From: [Synechococcus] sp. NIES-970
Lineage (GTDB): Bacteria > Cyanobacteriota > Cyanobacteriia > Cyanobacteriales > MRBY01
Direction: 5' to 3'
Length of the DNA: 64,000 bases
NCBI GenBank assembly: GCA_002356215.1
Contig: AP017959.1
Location: forward strand, 434,001-498,000
Positions 1-8,873 of the stretch are shown here, in pieces; position 1 is the first letter of the stretch, and every line of letters starts with the position of its first letter. Below the pieces are notes generated by a model. That model searched no databases. It saw only the letters and a list, made by a program, of their open reading frames with translations, and was not told the DNA's origin. Both the position numbers and the translations under genes were made by a program.

Positions 1-34
1 TATTTTCGTTTTGTCCAACAACCACTTGGGTCAT
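1..34 (-). CDS. rpsU: 30S ribosomal protein S21, N-terminal fragment (runs off the window)
   Basis: Only the first 11 codons lie in the window, translating to MTQVVVGQNEN. This matches the start of cyanobacterial S21 (MTQVV.GENE...), a small basic protein of the 30S subunit that takes part in translation initiation. The start is decided by a very strong ribosome binding site, AAAGGAGG, seven bases before the ATG. A promoter and a roughly 100-base leader lie at higher coordinates. The identification rests on 11 residues plus the ribosome binding site, so it is likely but not certain. Confidence 0.75.
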   Translation of the reverse strand, partial: MTQVVVGQNEN

Positions 35-142
35 AGGGGATCCTCCTTTGGTGATGATGAATATAGGTGAAGTTGAAATGGCTGAGGTGAATGACACAAA
101 ATCATTCAATCGAAAAACTTTTGGCAGCTTGCCAGACGTACG

Positions 143-172
143 ATCATAGGATCTTTTGGGCGGGGGATGCAA
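143..172 (-). promoter_or_regulatory. Sigma-70 type promoter of rpsU
   Basis: On the minus strand TTGCAT (172-167) is followed after 18 bases by TATGAT (148-143). Both hexamers are close to the consensus. Transcription would start near 136 and give a leader of about 100 bases. The new 5' end would begin with a small hairpin, TGGCA-AGC-TGCCA (134-122). No other promoter-like pair in this gap is as good. Confidence 0.55.
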
Positions 173-378
173 GGCTCATGGGTCTGAACCTTGACGGTGT
201 TTGCCAAAATTAGCCCTGGAATTTTCACCAAAGCATGCCTGCTTAAAGTGCTGATCGTCATTTAGTTTTTCGCGATAAATCGGCAGTTTCCGCCAATTAT
301 TTACTTGGGTCCCTCACACCACCTCCAAAGGGGGTATTCAAATGCTTGTAAATCTTGATGAAAGCGCAAGCTTTTTGC
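173..378. other. Intergenic stretch between rpsU promoter and MgtC-like gene
   Basis: No coding sequence is visible. Two small hairpins are present: ACCTCC-AAA-GGGGGT (321-335, one G-T pair) and AAAGC-GCAA-GCTTT followed by two further Ts (361-376), a weak terminator-like structure on the plus strand. The words CCCTCACACC (311-320) recall the unpaired core of the cyanobacterial small RNA Yfr1 (ACTCCTCACAC) but do not match it, so no RNA gene is called. Confidence 0.3.
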
Positions 379-1635
379 TCAGACTGCTAACAATACCAAA
401 AAACCGGCCACTAAACCACTCAACATTACGCTCCCGCACCAGTAAGCCAGCTTGAGATTGCCGATCGCCCGGGTAAAACCAACTTTGACCAAGGTATTAA
501 CGGTAATAGCCAGCCAAACGCCATACATGGCCACGGTGATCGAAAAATCATCCTGGACAGCATTGGCGAGGGACAGACTCACGGCATCCACATCGGCGAG
601 GCCGGAAAGGGCCGAAAGGAGATAAATGCCCTGTTCGCCAAATTCTTCTTTGGCCCAGCGCACAAGCAATGACAGGATCACAAGGAGAGCTGTGTATTGG
701 AGAGCAGAGCCAATTTCGACGGGGTTACTCACGGTGATGGTGGTCAGGTTTTTTGTCTGGGGATCAATTTTCCAGCGGGCGATCGCCACGGCGGCAATGA
801 TCGGAATGGCGCCCAAAATAAGGAGGGGAGCAGCGAGTTTGTACGCCAGGGTTTGACTCACAACGGCGATCACCAACAGCAGACGGGGGGCCATGATGCC
901 GTTCGCCAGCACGATGCCAGCGGCGAAGGACAGGGTTTCACTGGGCTGCTGTTTGGCCATGCGGGAAAAAGATACCGTAAGGGCCGTAGAGGAGGCAATT
1001 CCGCCAAAAAAGCCAGTCAAAAGGAGGCCCACTTTACTCCCGAGGAGACGGATCGCGAAGTAGCCAATGTAAGAAATCCCGGCAATCAGTAATACCAACC
1101 AACCGATCGCCTGGGGATTGAGAGCATTCCAGGGGCCCATGGCTTGGTTCGGCAACAGAGGTAATACCACCACTGCGATCAGCAGCAGTTGTAGGGTCGC
1201 AAGTAATTCTTGCCGTTGGAGCCAATTGAGGGTTTTGGTGAGTTCTGGTTTTGCACCGAGGATCCAGGCCACCACCACCGCCACGGCGATCGCCTCCTGG
1301 GTAAATCCACTCAGGGCCAACGCACCGAGGCAGAAAGTGGTCAGGAGGGCTAATTCGGTGGTCGTGCCGTAATCTCCAGATTTTTGCGCCGTGAGAACGT
1401 AGGCGGTGGCGGCCAGTCCCGCAAGGCCCAGGAAGATTCCGACTAAAACACCAAAACCCCAATTTTGCGCCAAGAGTGCAGAAATGCCTCCCAGAAGACC
1501 GCTGATAGCAAAATTTCGGAGGCCACTGTCCCCAAAGCCTTCGTCGTCGGCCCGGTTACGCCAGCCCCGTTCGAGACCAATGATTACCCCCAGGGCCAAG
1601 GCGATCGCCAGCTGTACGAGGACATTTAAATTCAT
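379..1635 (-). CDS. MgtC/SapB family membrane protein with DUF4010 domain
   Basis: Integral membrane protein of 418 residues. The N-terminal part has the MgtC signature: hydrophobic start MNLNVLVQLAIALALGVIIG followed by LERGWRNR. Successive hydrophobic helices then make up a C-terminal half of the DUF4010 type. MgtC-family proteins are linked to Mg2+ limitation and membrane ATP or phosphate balance in other bacteria; this two-domain version has no settled function. A further in-frame start nine codons upstream (1662) lacks a ribosome binding site, and the hydrophobic MgtC domain begins right at 1635. The gene stands alone, divergent from the J-domain gene 114 bases away. Confidence 0.8.
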   Translation of the reverse strand: MNLNVLVQLAIALALGVIIGLERGWRNRADDEGFGDSGLRNFAISGLLGGISALLAQNWGFGVLVGIFLGLAGLAATAYVLTAQKSGDYGTTTELALLTTFCLGALALSGFTQEAIAVAVVVAWILGAKPELTKTLNWLQRQELLATLQLLLIAVVVLPLLPNQAMGPWNALNPQAIGWLVLLIAGISYIGYFAIRLLGSKVGLLLTGFFGGIASSTALTVSFSRMAKQQPSETLSFAAGIVLANGIMAPRLLLVIAVVSQTLAYKLAAPLLILGAIPIIAAVAIARWKIDPQTKNLTTITVSNPVEIGSALQYTALLVILSLLVRWAKEEFGEQGIYLLSALSGLADVDAVSLSLANAVQDDFSITVAMYGVWLAITVNTLVKVGFTRAIGNLKLAYWCGSVMLSGLVAGFLVLLAV

Positions 1636-1749
1636 TGCCAAATTTTTTTCTATTTTTCTCACTATACCGGGAGCTCTGCCCAGAAAAGTAAGGTCAATTC
1701 CGTTAGCATGGCTAATGATGCCCCTTTGTTATGCGGCAGTCTTTCGGCC

Positions 1750-2424
1750 ATGGCCACCATTGATCATTACCAAACCCTCGGTATTTCATCTAGGGCGACC
1801 CAACAAGAAATCAAACAGGCCTACCGCCGTTTAGCGAAGGAATTTCACCCAGATACCTGCGATAAAGGTCAGGTAGAAAATGGCGATCGCATCGTGGCCC
1901 TCAACCACGCCTATGAAGTATTGGGAGATGTCCAACAGCGGCAACAATATGACCGCAGCCGCGATGTGGCAAATTATCGGGGGATCCGATCAGCCCAGGG
2001 AACAACGGTTAAACCTCAAAGCACCATCGAAACAGATCTAGAAGTCTGGCTCCAGAAAATCTATCAGCCCCTACACCAGGCTATTACAAGCATTATCAAT
2101 CCTCTTGAAGCCCAAATTGATGAACTGGCCGCAGATCCTTTTGATGATGAGTTGATGGCGGCCTTTCAAGGCTATTTGGAAGAATGCCAAATTGCCCTAG
2201 ATTACGCCCAAAATTTGTTCCGCTCAGTGCCTAATCCTGCTACTGTCGCTCGCTCGGCCCGGGATCTGTACTACTGTCTCAATCATTTAGGAGACGGTTT
2301 AGAGCAGTTTGAATGGTTTACCCTCAACTACAGCGAGGATTATCTCCACACAGGTCAGGAAATGTTCCGCCGCGCTGACCAGTTTTCTGGGCAGGCCCAC
2401 GAGGCGATCGCCCAACTGCGTTAG
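1750..2424 (+). CDS. J-domain (DnaJ-like) co-chaperone
   Basis: Protein of 224 residues. Residues 1-65 form a J domain with the diagnostic HPD tripeptide at 33-35 (KEFHPDTC), which stimulates Hsp70 (DnaK) ATPase. The rest (about 80-224) is helical. It lacks the Gly/Phe linker and the zinc-binding cysteine repeats of true DnaJ, so this is a class III J protein with a private C-terminal domain. The start at 1750 (MATIDHYQTLGI) puts the J domain at the N-terminus, as is usual; an upstream ATG at 1708 would add 14 unrelated residues. recJ follows 33 bases later in the same direction. Confidence 0.85.
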   Translation: MATIDHYQTLGISSRATQQEIKQAYRRLAKEFHPDTCDKGQVENGDRIVALNHAYEVLGDVQQRQQYDRSRDVANYRGIRSAQGTTVKPQSTIETDLEVWLQKIYQPLHQAITSIINPLEAQIDELAADPFDDELMAAFQGYLEECQIALDYAQNLFRSVPNPATVARSARDLYYCLNHLGDGLEQFEWFTLNYSEDYLHTGQEMFRRADQFSGQAHEAIAQLR

Positions 2425-2457
2425 ATAAACAAAACCTCTCAATCCTTAATACGCGCC

Positions 2458-4761
2458 ATGGTTGAAGTGAATTGGCAAATTGTAGCAACATCTAAAGTCC
2501 CAGAATCTTTTAGCCGACTGGTGAAAAGTCTGACCCATGGTAAAGGCGATCGCCATCTGGCCCAACTGCTCTGGCAAAGAGGGTTTCGCGACGAAGCACA
2601 ATTGCCCGGTTTCCTCGATCCAGCTGCCTATGAACCCACCTCCCCCTTTGCCTTTGGCCAAGAAATGAAATGGGCGATCCAACGGCTCATGCAAGCTCGG
2701 AACCAGGGAGAAAGGGTCGCTATTTGGGGAGATTTTGATGCCGATGGGGTGACGGCAACCAGTGTTCTCTGGGAAGGTCTAGGACAATTTTTTGAGCGCG
2801 AACAGCAGCTCTGCTACCACATTCCCAATCGCTTAACGGAATCCCATGGGTTAAACCAGGCTGGCATCGATCGCCTGAAAGATTGGGGCGCAACCCTAAT
2901 CGTGACCTGCGACACCGGTAGCTCTGATGTTGCGGAAATTGCCTATGCCAAGACTCTCGGCATCGAATTCATTGTCACCGACCACCACACCCTGCCCGAA
3001 ACAAGGCCCGATGTGGTGGCGATTATTAACCCCCGTTATTTTGCGGAAACTCACCCGCTCTATCATCTTTCTGGTGTTGCAGTCGCCTACAAGCTTGTGG
3101 AAGCGCTCTATGAAACGCTGCCAGAGATTCCCCAGCAGCCTCTACATTACCTGCTTGACCTGGTCGCTATTGGTCTCATTGCCGATTTGGTGGCCCTGAA
3201 AGGCGATTGTCGCTACCTAGCCCAGCGGGGTATCCAAGAACTCCATAAACAGAGCGACTTGGCCACCGTGGTTCACCCGGGGATTAAAGCGCTCCTTGAT
3301 GCTTGTCGCAAAACAGGCGATCGCCCTACGGATATTTCCTTTGGCATTGGCCCCCGCATCAATGCTGTGAGTCGCATTTATGGGGATGCGAGCTTTTGCG
3401 TAGAACTGCTCACCAGTCGTCATACTGGCCGGTGTGGCTATCTCGCCCAACAAACAGAACTCGCCAATGCCCGCCGCAAAGAATTACAACGCAAAGTGCA
3501 GCACCAAGCCCAAACCGAAGCTGACAAACTAGACTTGTCCACCACTGGCGTTTTGGTTTTGGCCCATCCCCAGTGGCAGGGGGGTGTTTTGGGTTTAGTT
3601 GCCAGTCACATTGCCCAGATGTTTGGCCGTCCAGCCATTCTTTTAACCTATGACCGCGACCAAGACCTCTGGAAAGGTTCGGCCCGGTCAGTCCAGGGGA
3701 TTGATTTGTATGAACTGGTCCAGGACCAAAGCCACTTGCTCCATCGCTTCGGGGGGCATCCCTTTGCGGCGGGCTTGAGTTTACGGCCCGAAAACTTAGA
3801 GCTTTTTAAAATGGCGATCAATCAACAGGCGCGACAAAAATTGGGCTCCAGGCTCACCCAACGGCAGGGCAATATTTCCGTTGATCTTGTGGTGACTGTT
3901 GAGGTGCTTGGGGAAGCCCTTTTTCAATCCCTAGATTGCCTCGAACCCTTTGGTATGGGCAATCCTAAACCCCGGCTTTTGGTTAAAAATTGTGGTTTAG
4001 AGGTGCGTAATTGCCGTAAGCTTTTTGATAAATTGAATCGCCCACTCAATGCTTGGAAAACAGAATTTATTTTGTGGGACGACACGGGGGAAATTCCAGG
4101 GCTTTTTTGGGGCCGGCCCGATGATCTTCTGCAGGGCCCAGGGCTAGATGTCGTGCTCGAATTAGAACAGCGGCTGGGATCAGAGCAATGCTATGTGGTT
4201 AATCCTGTGGCGATCGCCTCAACCACTGAAATTGCACTTGCGCAACAGTCAGAACATTTAATTGACCTCCGGCAACAATCTGATCCCCCCGCCGACAATT
4301 TAGATTATCTCTCTCAGACTGCTTGTCCGGTCACCTGGCAGGATCTTTATCAGCCCTATCAGCGGGCGATCGCCCTCCAAAAACCCTTAGCTCTCTGCTA
4401 CTCCCTGGGTGACTTCCGCCGCCCAGAAGCATTGTTTAAACATTTAATTGGCCTTGCCAAATATCACACAGAACATCATCAAAAGGTGGCATTTTCTCGC
4501 CTCCAGGAAAAATTAGCGTGCGGCGATCGTCCCCTAAAACTAGGATTAATCGCCCTTGAAACTGTCGGCTTTAGGGCGACAATTGAAGCCGGATTAGTGC
4601 ATTTTGAAGTCAGCAAAGCCACGAATTCTCCCGCTGCCTTTGAACAGTTCGTCCAGGCGATTCTTGAAGAGCAGTTTCAGCAGCAATATTTTATGACGGC
4701 GCCCCTCAGCATCATCCAAGCAACCCTCCAGAAGGCGCCAGAGCTCCCCAGCCTTTCCTAA
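2458..4761 (+). CDS. recJ: Single-stranded-DNA-specific exonuclease RecJ
   Basis: RecJ degrades single-stranded DNA 5' to 3' in recombination (RecF pathway), mismatch and base-excision repair. The DHH phosphoesterase core is clear: DFDADG at residues 92-97 and the metal-binding DHH triad at 175-177 (VTDHH). The DHHA1 nucleic-acid-binding motif FGGHPFAAG is near residue 430, followed by an OB-like region. At 767 residues it is longer than E. coli RecJ (577); the extra C-terminal 170 or so residues are typical of cyanobacterial RecJ. Probably co-transcribed with the J-domain gene upstream. Confidence 0.93.
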   Translation: MVEVNWQIVATSKVPESFSRLVKSLTHGKGDRHLAQLLWQRGFRDEAQLPGFLDPAAYEPTSPFAFGQEMKWAIQRLMQARNQGERVAIWGDFDADGVTATSVLWEGLGQFFEREQQLCYHIPNRLTESHGLNQAGIDRLKDWGATLIVTCDTGSSDVAEIAYAKTLGIEFIVTDHHTLPETRPDVVAIINPRYFAETHPLYHLSGVAVAYKLVEALYETLPEIPQQPLHYLLDLVAIGLIADLVALKGDCRYLAQRGIQELHKQSDLATVVHPGIKALLDACRKTGDRPTDISFGIGPRINAVSRIYGDASFCVELLTSRHTGRCGYLAQQTELANARRKELQRKVQHQAQTEADKLDLSTTGVLVLAHPQWQGGVLGLVASHIAQMFGRPAILLTYDRDQDLWKGSARSVQGIDLYELVQDQSHLLHRFGGHPFAAGLSLRPENLELFKMAINQQARQKLGSRLTQRQGNISVDLVVTVEVLGEALFQSLDCLEPFGMGNPKPRLLVKNCGLEVRNCRKLFDKLNRPLNAWKTEFILWDDTGEIPGLFWGRPDDLLQGPGLDVVLELEQRLGSEQCYVVNPVAIASTTEIALAQQSEHLIDLRQQSDPPADNLDYLSQTACPVTWQDLYQPYQRAIALQKPLALCYSLGDFRRPEALFKHLIGLAKYHTEHHQKVAFSRLQEKLACGDRPLKLGLIALETVGFRATIEAGLVHFEVSKATNSPAAFEQFVQAILEEQFQQQYFMTAPLSIIQATLQKAPELPSLS

Positions 4762-4861
4762 AATAAGTCCTACATTGATGGACTTTGGGCTAGCCGAATA
4801 GCTTACATTGACTTTCCTTCAGAAATTCAGGAAGCTGAAAGGGCGCTCTTTTAGATTTACC

Positions 4862-5500
4862 ATGGCAGACTCAAAGCAAAATTCACTCCGCTATCTCCCC
4901 CTTACCGTTGGTGTAATTGGGGGGACAATGTTAATGGCCAATCGCCTTTTGACCCCCATCTTGAGTGAATCCCAGGCGCGGTCTGACGTAGTAGGGGTAA
5001 TTCTCAGTGCTGTTTTGATTTTAGTAACTTTACTATGGGAACAAATTCAACCGCGAACCCCCGAGGCGGTGATACTTGAGGGCACAGAACAATTTGAACT
5101 AACAGCCGACTTGCCAGAGACGATTCGCACAGAATTAGCCTGGGCTTCCCATCTATTGCTCACCAACACCGTCACTAAATCTTTGGTGCTGTATTACAAC
5201 AACCAAATCATCCTACGGCGGGGGGTCTTTGGGGAGAAAAAAGCATTTAATCTCGGGGCGATCGCCAAACGAGTGCTCGAAACCCAAAAGGCAGTCTATT
5301 TGGTGACCTTAAAGGTATACCCAGGCCGTGTAGAATTCGATTACTTACCAGAAAATACCCAGGGCATTATTTGTCAGCCCGTTGGCAGCAAAGGTCTCCT
5401 TGTTTTAGGGACAAATATTCCCCGTAGCTACACCAAACAGGATGAGAATTGGGTGGCGGCCTTAGCTGAAAAGTTGGCGATTACGTTAGAAAATACCTGA
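4862..5500 (+). CDS. Cofactor assembly of complex C (CCB)-like protein
   Basis: Protein of 212 residues with two N-terminal membrane spans (LPLTVGVIGGTMLMANRLL and VVGVILSAVLILVTLLWEQI) and a soluble C-terminal domain. It resembles the CCB2/CCB4 family (formerly DUF2930). In chloroplasts these proteins help attach heme c(i) covalently to cytochrome b6 of the b6f complex on the stromal side. Role here is inferred from the family. An in-frame ATG at 4808 would add 18 basic residues; the 4862 start is preferred because the membrane segment then follows directly. Confidence 0.7.
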   Translation: MADSKQNSLRYLPLTVGVIGGTMLMANRLLTPILSESQARSDVVGVILSAVLILVTLLWEQIQPRTPEAVILEGTEQFELTADLPETIRTELAWASHLLLTNTVTKSLVLYYNNQIILRRGVFGEKKAFNLGAIAKRVLETQKAVYLVTLKVYPGRVEFDYLPENTQGIICQPVGSKGLLVLGTNIPRSYTKQDENWVAALAEKLAITLENT

Positions 5501-6086
5501 AAAAATCTACTTTAAGCTAACAGTAATTGAACAATCATTAGATTGGTTTTATAAAAAATCAAAGCGCAGATTAAGGGTGTACAAAACAAAACCACCCAGA
5601 ACCTAATTTCCTAAAACTTTCCATCCTCATCATTTAGACTATCCGGAGACCTTGGCTGAGTACCTTTTCTTCTGCCTGACGTGACAGACCCATTCAGCTA
5701 AGTTGCTCCCTGCTCTATAGGTGGTTGGAAGTGCGGATTTCGTGCTTGAGTGGTTTCGTTTTGTTCAACGAGACAGATATGCAAAGAAACAGCTGGTTTA
5801 CTCTCCTTAACTAACTTTACTTGACTCAGACAGTGGCTGTTTTATCTGCCAGGGAAGTTAAGTTCTACCTAACTTCAATTTCTAATTTAACAGGATTTCC
5901 TGACCTAAACAATTGACTTCAATGAAAGTTTATTTGGAAATTAGCATCAGCTTTCTTCTTTATGAAGAAAAGTAAAAATTCTCCTTTGTTACTAAGGTTG
6001 CAGAGCCATAAGCTCTGCCAAGGAATACTAAACGGCAGTGGTGGCCTGTGGTACGTTTAGGGCAGTGATTTTCCTAGATTGGCAGC
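5501..6086. other. 586-base AT-rich gap with small inverted repeats
   Basis: No ORF with coding character was found on either strand. Visible structure: GAAGTTA...TAACTTC around 5855-5880; GCAGAGC-CATAA-GCTCTGC at 6000-6018; CTAAACG (6028-6034) paired with CGTTTAG (6054-6060), ending 27 bases before the next gene. The length is unusual in this gene-dense window, so a small RNA or a long leader for the ABC ATPase gene is possible. I could not match it to 6S RNA, tmRNA, RNase P RNA or a known riboswitch. Confidence 0.35.
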
Positions 6087-6746
6087 ATGCTCTACATCCA
6101 TAATTTGGACTACCATCCCACGGCCACCCCGGAACCAATTTTGCGGCGAGTAAATCTCCAGCTTGCTCCCCAAGAAATGGGGATGATCGTCGGACCGAGC
6201 GGTTCAGGAAAAACGACTTTATTAGAGATTCTGGCAGGTCTTGCCCAACAGACTCAAGGAGAAATCCGTTGGCGAGACCAGGTTTTGAGCAATCTTCATC
6301 TGCAAGAATTAGCAGGCCTTGTGTTCCAATTTCCGGAACGTCACTTTTGCGCTTCGACGGTCATTGATGAAGTGCGTTTTGGCCACCCGGAGCTGCGCCT
6401 CGAACAAATTCGTGATGCCCTGGCGGAGGTGGGTCTGGAAAATATCGATCTCAAGGCTTCTCCCCACGCCCTCAGTGGTGGCCAGCAGCGGCGGTTGTCC
6501 TTGGCGGTGCAATTAATCCGTCAGCCGAACCTGTTGATGTTGGATGAACCGACAGCGGGCCTAGATTGGTCGATGCGATCGCAACTGGCAAAATTGCTCG
6601 CCAAGCTGAAGCAACATTGGACACTACTCATCGTCACCCATGATCCCCACGAATTGGAGGCGATCGCCGACCGCTGTTGGCGCATTGACCAAGGGCGAAT
6701 TACGGTAACGAAAGCGCCTGGGGTTGTAAATACTGGGGTGGAATAA
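6087..6746 (+). CDS. ABC transporter ATPase (ECF/CbiO-like)
   Basis: Stand-alone ABC ATPase of 219 residues. Walker A GPSGSGKTT is at 36-44, the Q-loop VFQFPERHF at about 79-87, the signature LSGGQQRR at 129-136, Walker B with D-loop LMLDEPTAGLD at 150-160, and the H-switch in TLLIVTHD. The Q-loop form FQFPE is typical of the energy-coupling-factor and cobalt transport ATPases (CbiO/EcfA) and of the related plastid ABCI11 proteins. No permease gene is adjacent, so the substrate cannot be stated. Its last 47 bases overlap the end of bioD on the other strand. Confidence 0.8.
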   Translation: MLYIHNLDYHPTATPEPILRRVNLQLAPQEMGMIVGPSGSGKTTLLEILAGLAQQTQGEIRWRDQVLSNLHLQELAGLVFQFPERHFCASTVIDEVRFGHPELRLEQIRDALAEVGLENIDLKASPHALSGGQQRRLSLAVQLIRQPNLLMLDEPTAGLDWSMRSQLAKLLAKLKQHWTLLIVTHDPHELEAIADRCWRIDQGRITVTKAPGVVNTGVE

Positions 6747-7413
6747 GCCTCTCTAGATGCCAATTGGCGGCGATTTTCGCTAGGGCTGACCCATCCAATA
6801 GATTCTCCACATGGGGCATGATTCCCACCACCGGCACTTGGGTAAATTGTTGCAGCATTGTCGGTGGTGTCAAATCAGCAATTGCATCAAAGGCATCAGG
6901 AGTACCGCAGCTTAAAATAATCCCCTGCAAATTTACCTTACGCTCCCGGGCCAAACTCACCTGGGCGATCGCCTGACCAATGGAACCCAATTTTACGGGG
7001 ACGACCAATACCGTCGGCAGTTTCCATTGCCCCACCAAGTCCGCCACCGTTAACTCATCGGTGATTGGCGATCCCAAACTACCGAGGGATTCGGCAATCA
7101 CAAAATCTTGAGCATCACTCAACTCCAGCAAAGCCCGCCAAACAACTCCCAAATCAATGGCTTTTCCTTCTAAGGCAGCGGCAATCGGAGGCGCCACCGG
7201 GGTCTCATACTCTAAGGGCACCTTTAAAACTGTTCCCTCATCACAGAATTTTTCGTACCATTGGCGATCGCCGACGCCCGTTTGCAGGAGTTTAATGACC
7301 CCCAGGCGAGAAAACGGGAGAAAATAACGCCAATAGGCAATCAGTGCTGAGCTAACCACTGTTTTTCCGACTTCTGTATCCGTTCCCGCGATTAACAAGC
7401 AATTTTGCAGCAT
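6700..7413 (-). CDS. bioD: Dethiobiotin synthetase
   Basis: BioD closes the ureido ring of dethiobiotin from 7,8-diaminopelargonate, CO2 and ATP, the next-to-last step of biotin synthesis. The 237-residue protein has the P-loop GTDTEVGKT at residues 9-17 and the family segment IAESLGSLGSPITD in the middle. It is a single gene here, without other bio genes nearby. The 3' end overlaps the convergent ABC ATPase gene by 47 bases, which would place the two transcripts in antisense contact. Confidence 0.88.
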   Translation of the reverse strand: MLQNCLLIAGTDTEVGKTVVSSALIAYWRYFLPFSRLGVIKLLQTGVGDRQWYEKFCDEGTVLKVPLEYETPVAPPIAAALEGKAIDLGVVWRALLELSDAQDFVIAESLGSLGSPITDELTVADLVGQWKLPTVLVVPVKLGSIGQAIAQVSLARERKVNLQGIILSCGTPDAFDAIADLTPPTMLQQFTQVPVVGIMPHVENLLDGSALAKIAANWHLERLIPPQYLQPQALSLP

Positions 7414-7633
7414 AGAAAAATTTCAAATTGAATTTAGAGGTTTATTGAGTACAATAGACCCTGAAGATCAGCATCTTCTTTAATAATTTTTTTATCTTCT
7501 ATTAACCCTATATCCTCTGCGGCGGCGATGATGGCCCCCTGTTCCCACAACCCCTATCCAGCTTACTTCCTGGGACATTTTAAGTAATTGTACTCTGACA
7601 ACTCCCATCATCGAAACGACCAAAAGGAGGATT

Positions 7634-7699
7634 ATGGCCCCTGCACTGATCCCTTGGATGTCCTTTATCAAACCGAAAGAGAGGTTTATTCTGCCGTGA
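7634..7699 (+). CDS. Short upstream ORF coupled to prs (21 codons)
   Basis: An ATG preceded by the strong ribosome binding site AAAGGAGG opens a 21-codon frame (peptide begins MAPALIPWMSFIKPKER). Its TGA stop (7697-7699) shares bases with the GTG (7696-7698) that best fits as the prs start, giving a GTGA stop/start overlap. The prs GTG has no ribosome binding site of its own, so translation of prs probably depends on ribosomes finishing this peptide. Peptide function, if any, is unknown; it may serve only for translational coupling. Confidence 0.5.
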   Translation: MAPALIPWMSFIKPKERFILP

Positions 7700-8688
7700 G
7701 CCACTCCGCCACCCTCGCCTTGCAATCTGTTCTCCAAACCCCCACCGATAGCAACCGCCTCCGGATTTTTTCTGGATCCGCAAATCTTCCCCTTGCCAAC
7801 GAAGTTGCCCGGTATCTTGGAATGGATTTGGGCCCCATGATCCGGAAACAATTTGCCGATGGCGAAATGTACATCCAGGTTCAGGAATCAATTCGTGGTT
7901 GCGATGTCTACTTGATCCAACCCTCCTGTCGCCCAGTCAACGATCACCTGATGGAGTTGTTGATTATGGTCGATGCCTGCCGTCGCGCCTCGGCCCGGCA
8001 AATTACCGCCGTGATCCCCTACTATGGCTACGCCCGTGCCGACCGTAAAACTGCAGGCCGTGAATCGATTACGGCAAAACTGGCAGCAAACCTAGTGACC
8101 AAAGCCGGGGCAAACCGTGTTTTGGCAATGGATCTCCATTCGGCGCAAATCCAGGGCTACTTTGACATTCCCTGCGACCATGTGTACGGCTCCCCGGTCA
8201 TTATCGATTATCTCCTGAGCAAAAACCTAGAAGATATTGTGGTCGTTTCTCCAGATGTGGGAGGTGTTGCCCGGGCTAGAGCGTTTGCGAAAAAGCTCGA
8301 CGATGCCCCCCTTGCCATCATTGACAAGCGTCGCCAGGCCCATAATGTGGCAGAGGTGATGAATGTGATCGGGGAAGTACATGGCAAAACAGCAATTCTC
8401 GTGGACGATATGATCGATACGGCGGGAACCCTCCAGGAAGGGGCAAGACTCCTGAAGAAAGAAGGGGCGAAGGCAGTTTATGCCTGTGCAACCCACCCAG
8501 TTTTCTCTGGGCCAGCGGTGGAAAGACTTTCCAGCGGCCTCTTTGAAGAAGTGATTGTCACCAATACCATCCCCGTCCCCCATGATCGCCAGTTTAAAGA
8601 GCTCACGGTTTTGACTGTGGCCAATCTTTTGGGTGAGACTATTTGGCGCATCCATGAGGAAAGCTCGGTGAGCAGTATGTTCCGCTAA
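7696..8688 (+). CDS. prs: Ribose-phosphate pyrophosphokinase (PRPP synthetase)
   Basis: Makes 5-phosphoribosyl-1-diphosphate from ribose 5-phosphate and ATP, the precursor for purines, pyrimidines, His, Trp and NAD. The 330-residue protein contains the family landmarks RIFSGSANLPLA, DLHSAQIQGYFDIP, the pyrophosphate-binding VSPDVGGVARA and the PRPP motif ILVDDMIDTAGTL. A longer in-frame reading from 7588 adds residues unlike the family; the GTG at 7696 gives the usual length. It is followed by a clear terminator, so prs is likely transcribed with little besides its short upstream ORF. Confidence 0.93.
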   Translation: MSHSATLALQSVLQTPTDSNRLRIFSGSANLPLANEVARYLGMDLGPMIRKQFADGEMYIQVQESIRGCDVYLIQPSCRPVNDHLMELLIMVDACRRASARQITAVIPYYGYARADRKTAGRESITAKLAANLVTKAGANRVLAMDLHSAQIQGYFDIPCDHVYGSPVIIDYLLSKNLEDIVVVSPDVGGVARARAFAKKLDDAPLAIIDKRRQAHNVAEVMNVIGEVHGKTAILVDDMIDTAGTLQEGARLLKKEGAKAVYACATHPVFSGPAVERLSSGLFEEVIVTNTIPVPHDRQFKELTVLTVANLLGETIWRIHEESSVSSMFR

Positions 8689-8744
8689 AGGGAATATTGC
8701 CAAAAACTAAGTTACAAAACTCAAGGACTAAATTGATCTTTTTG

Positions 8745-8773
8745 GGAGGGTGCGAGACTGCCCCTCCTTTTTT
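8745..8773 (+). terminator. Rho-independent terminator of prs
   Basis: Stem GGAGGG (8745-8750) and CCCTCC (8762-8767), an 11-base loop, then six Ts. It lies 57 bases after the prs stop codon. Confidence 0.75.
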
Positions 8774-8873
8774 CTTGTCGGTCTTGCCCAAGACCGAGGC
8801 GATCGCCCACCGGTTGCCCGGGAGAATCTTCTACAATGGGGACGGTCTTTATTCTCAAAATTCTCAGAAATTT

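Noticed and set aside
311-320. CCCTCACACC as a Yfr1 small RNA core
   Set aside because: It does not match the invariant ACTCCTCACAC and lacks the flanking 3' terminator hairpin with T run.
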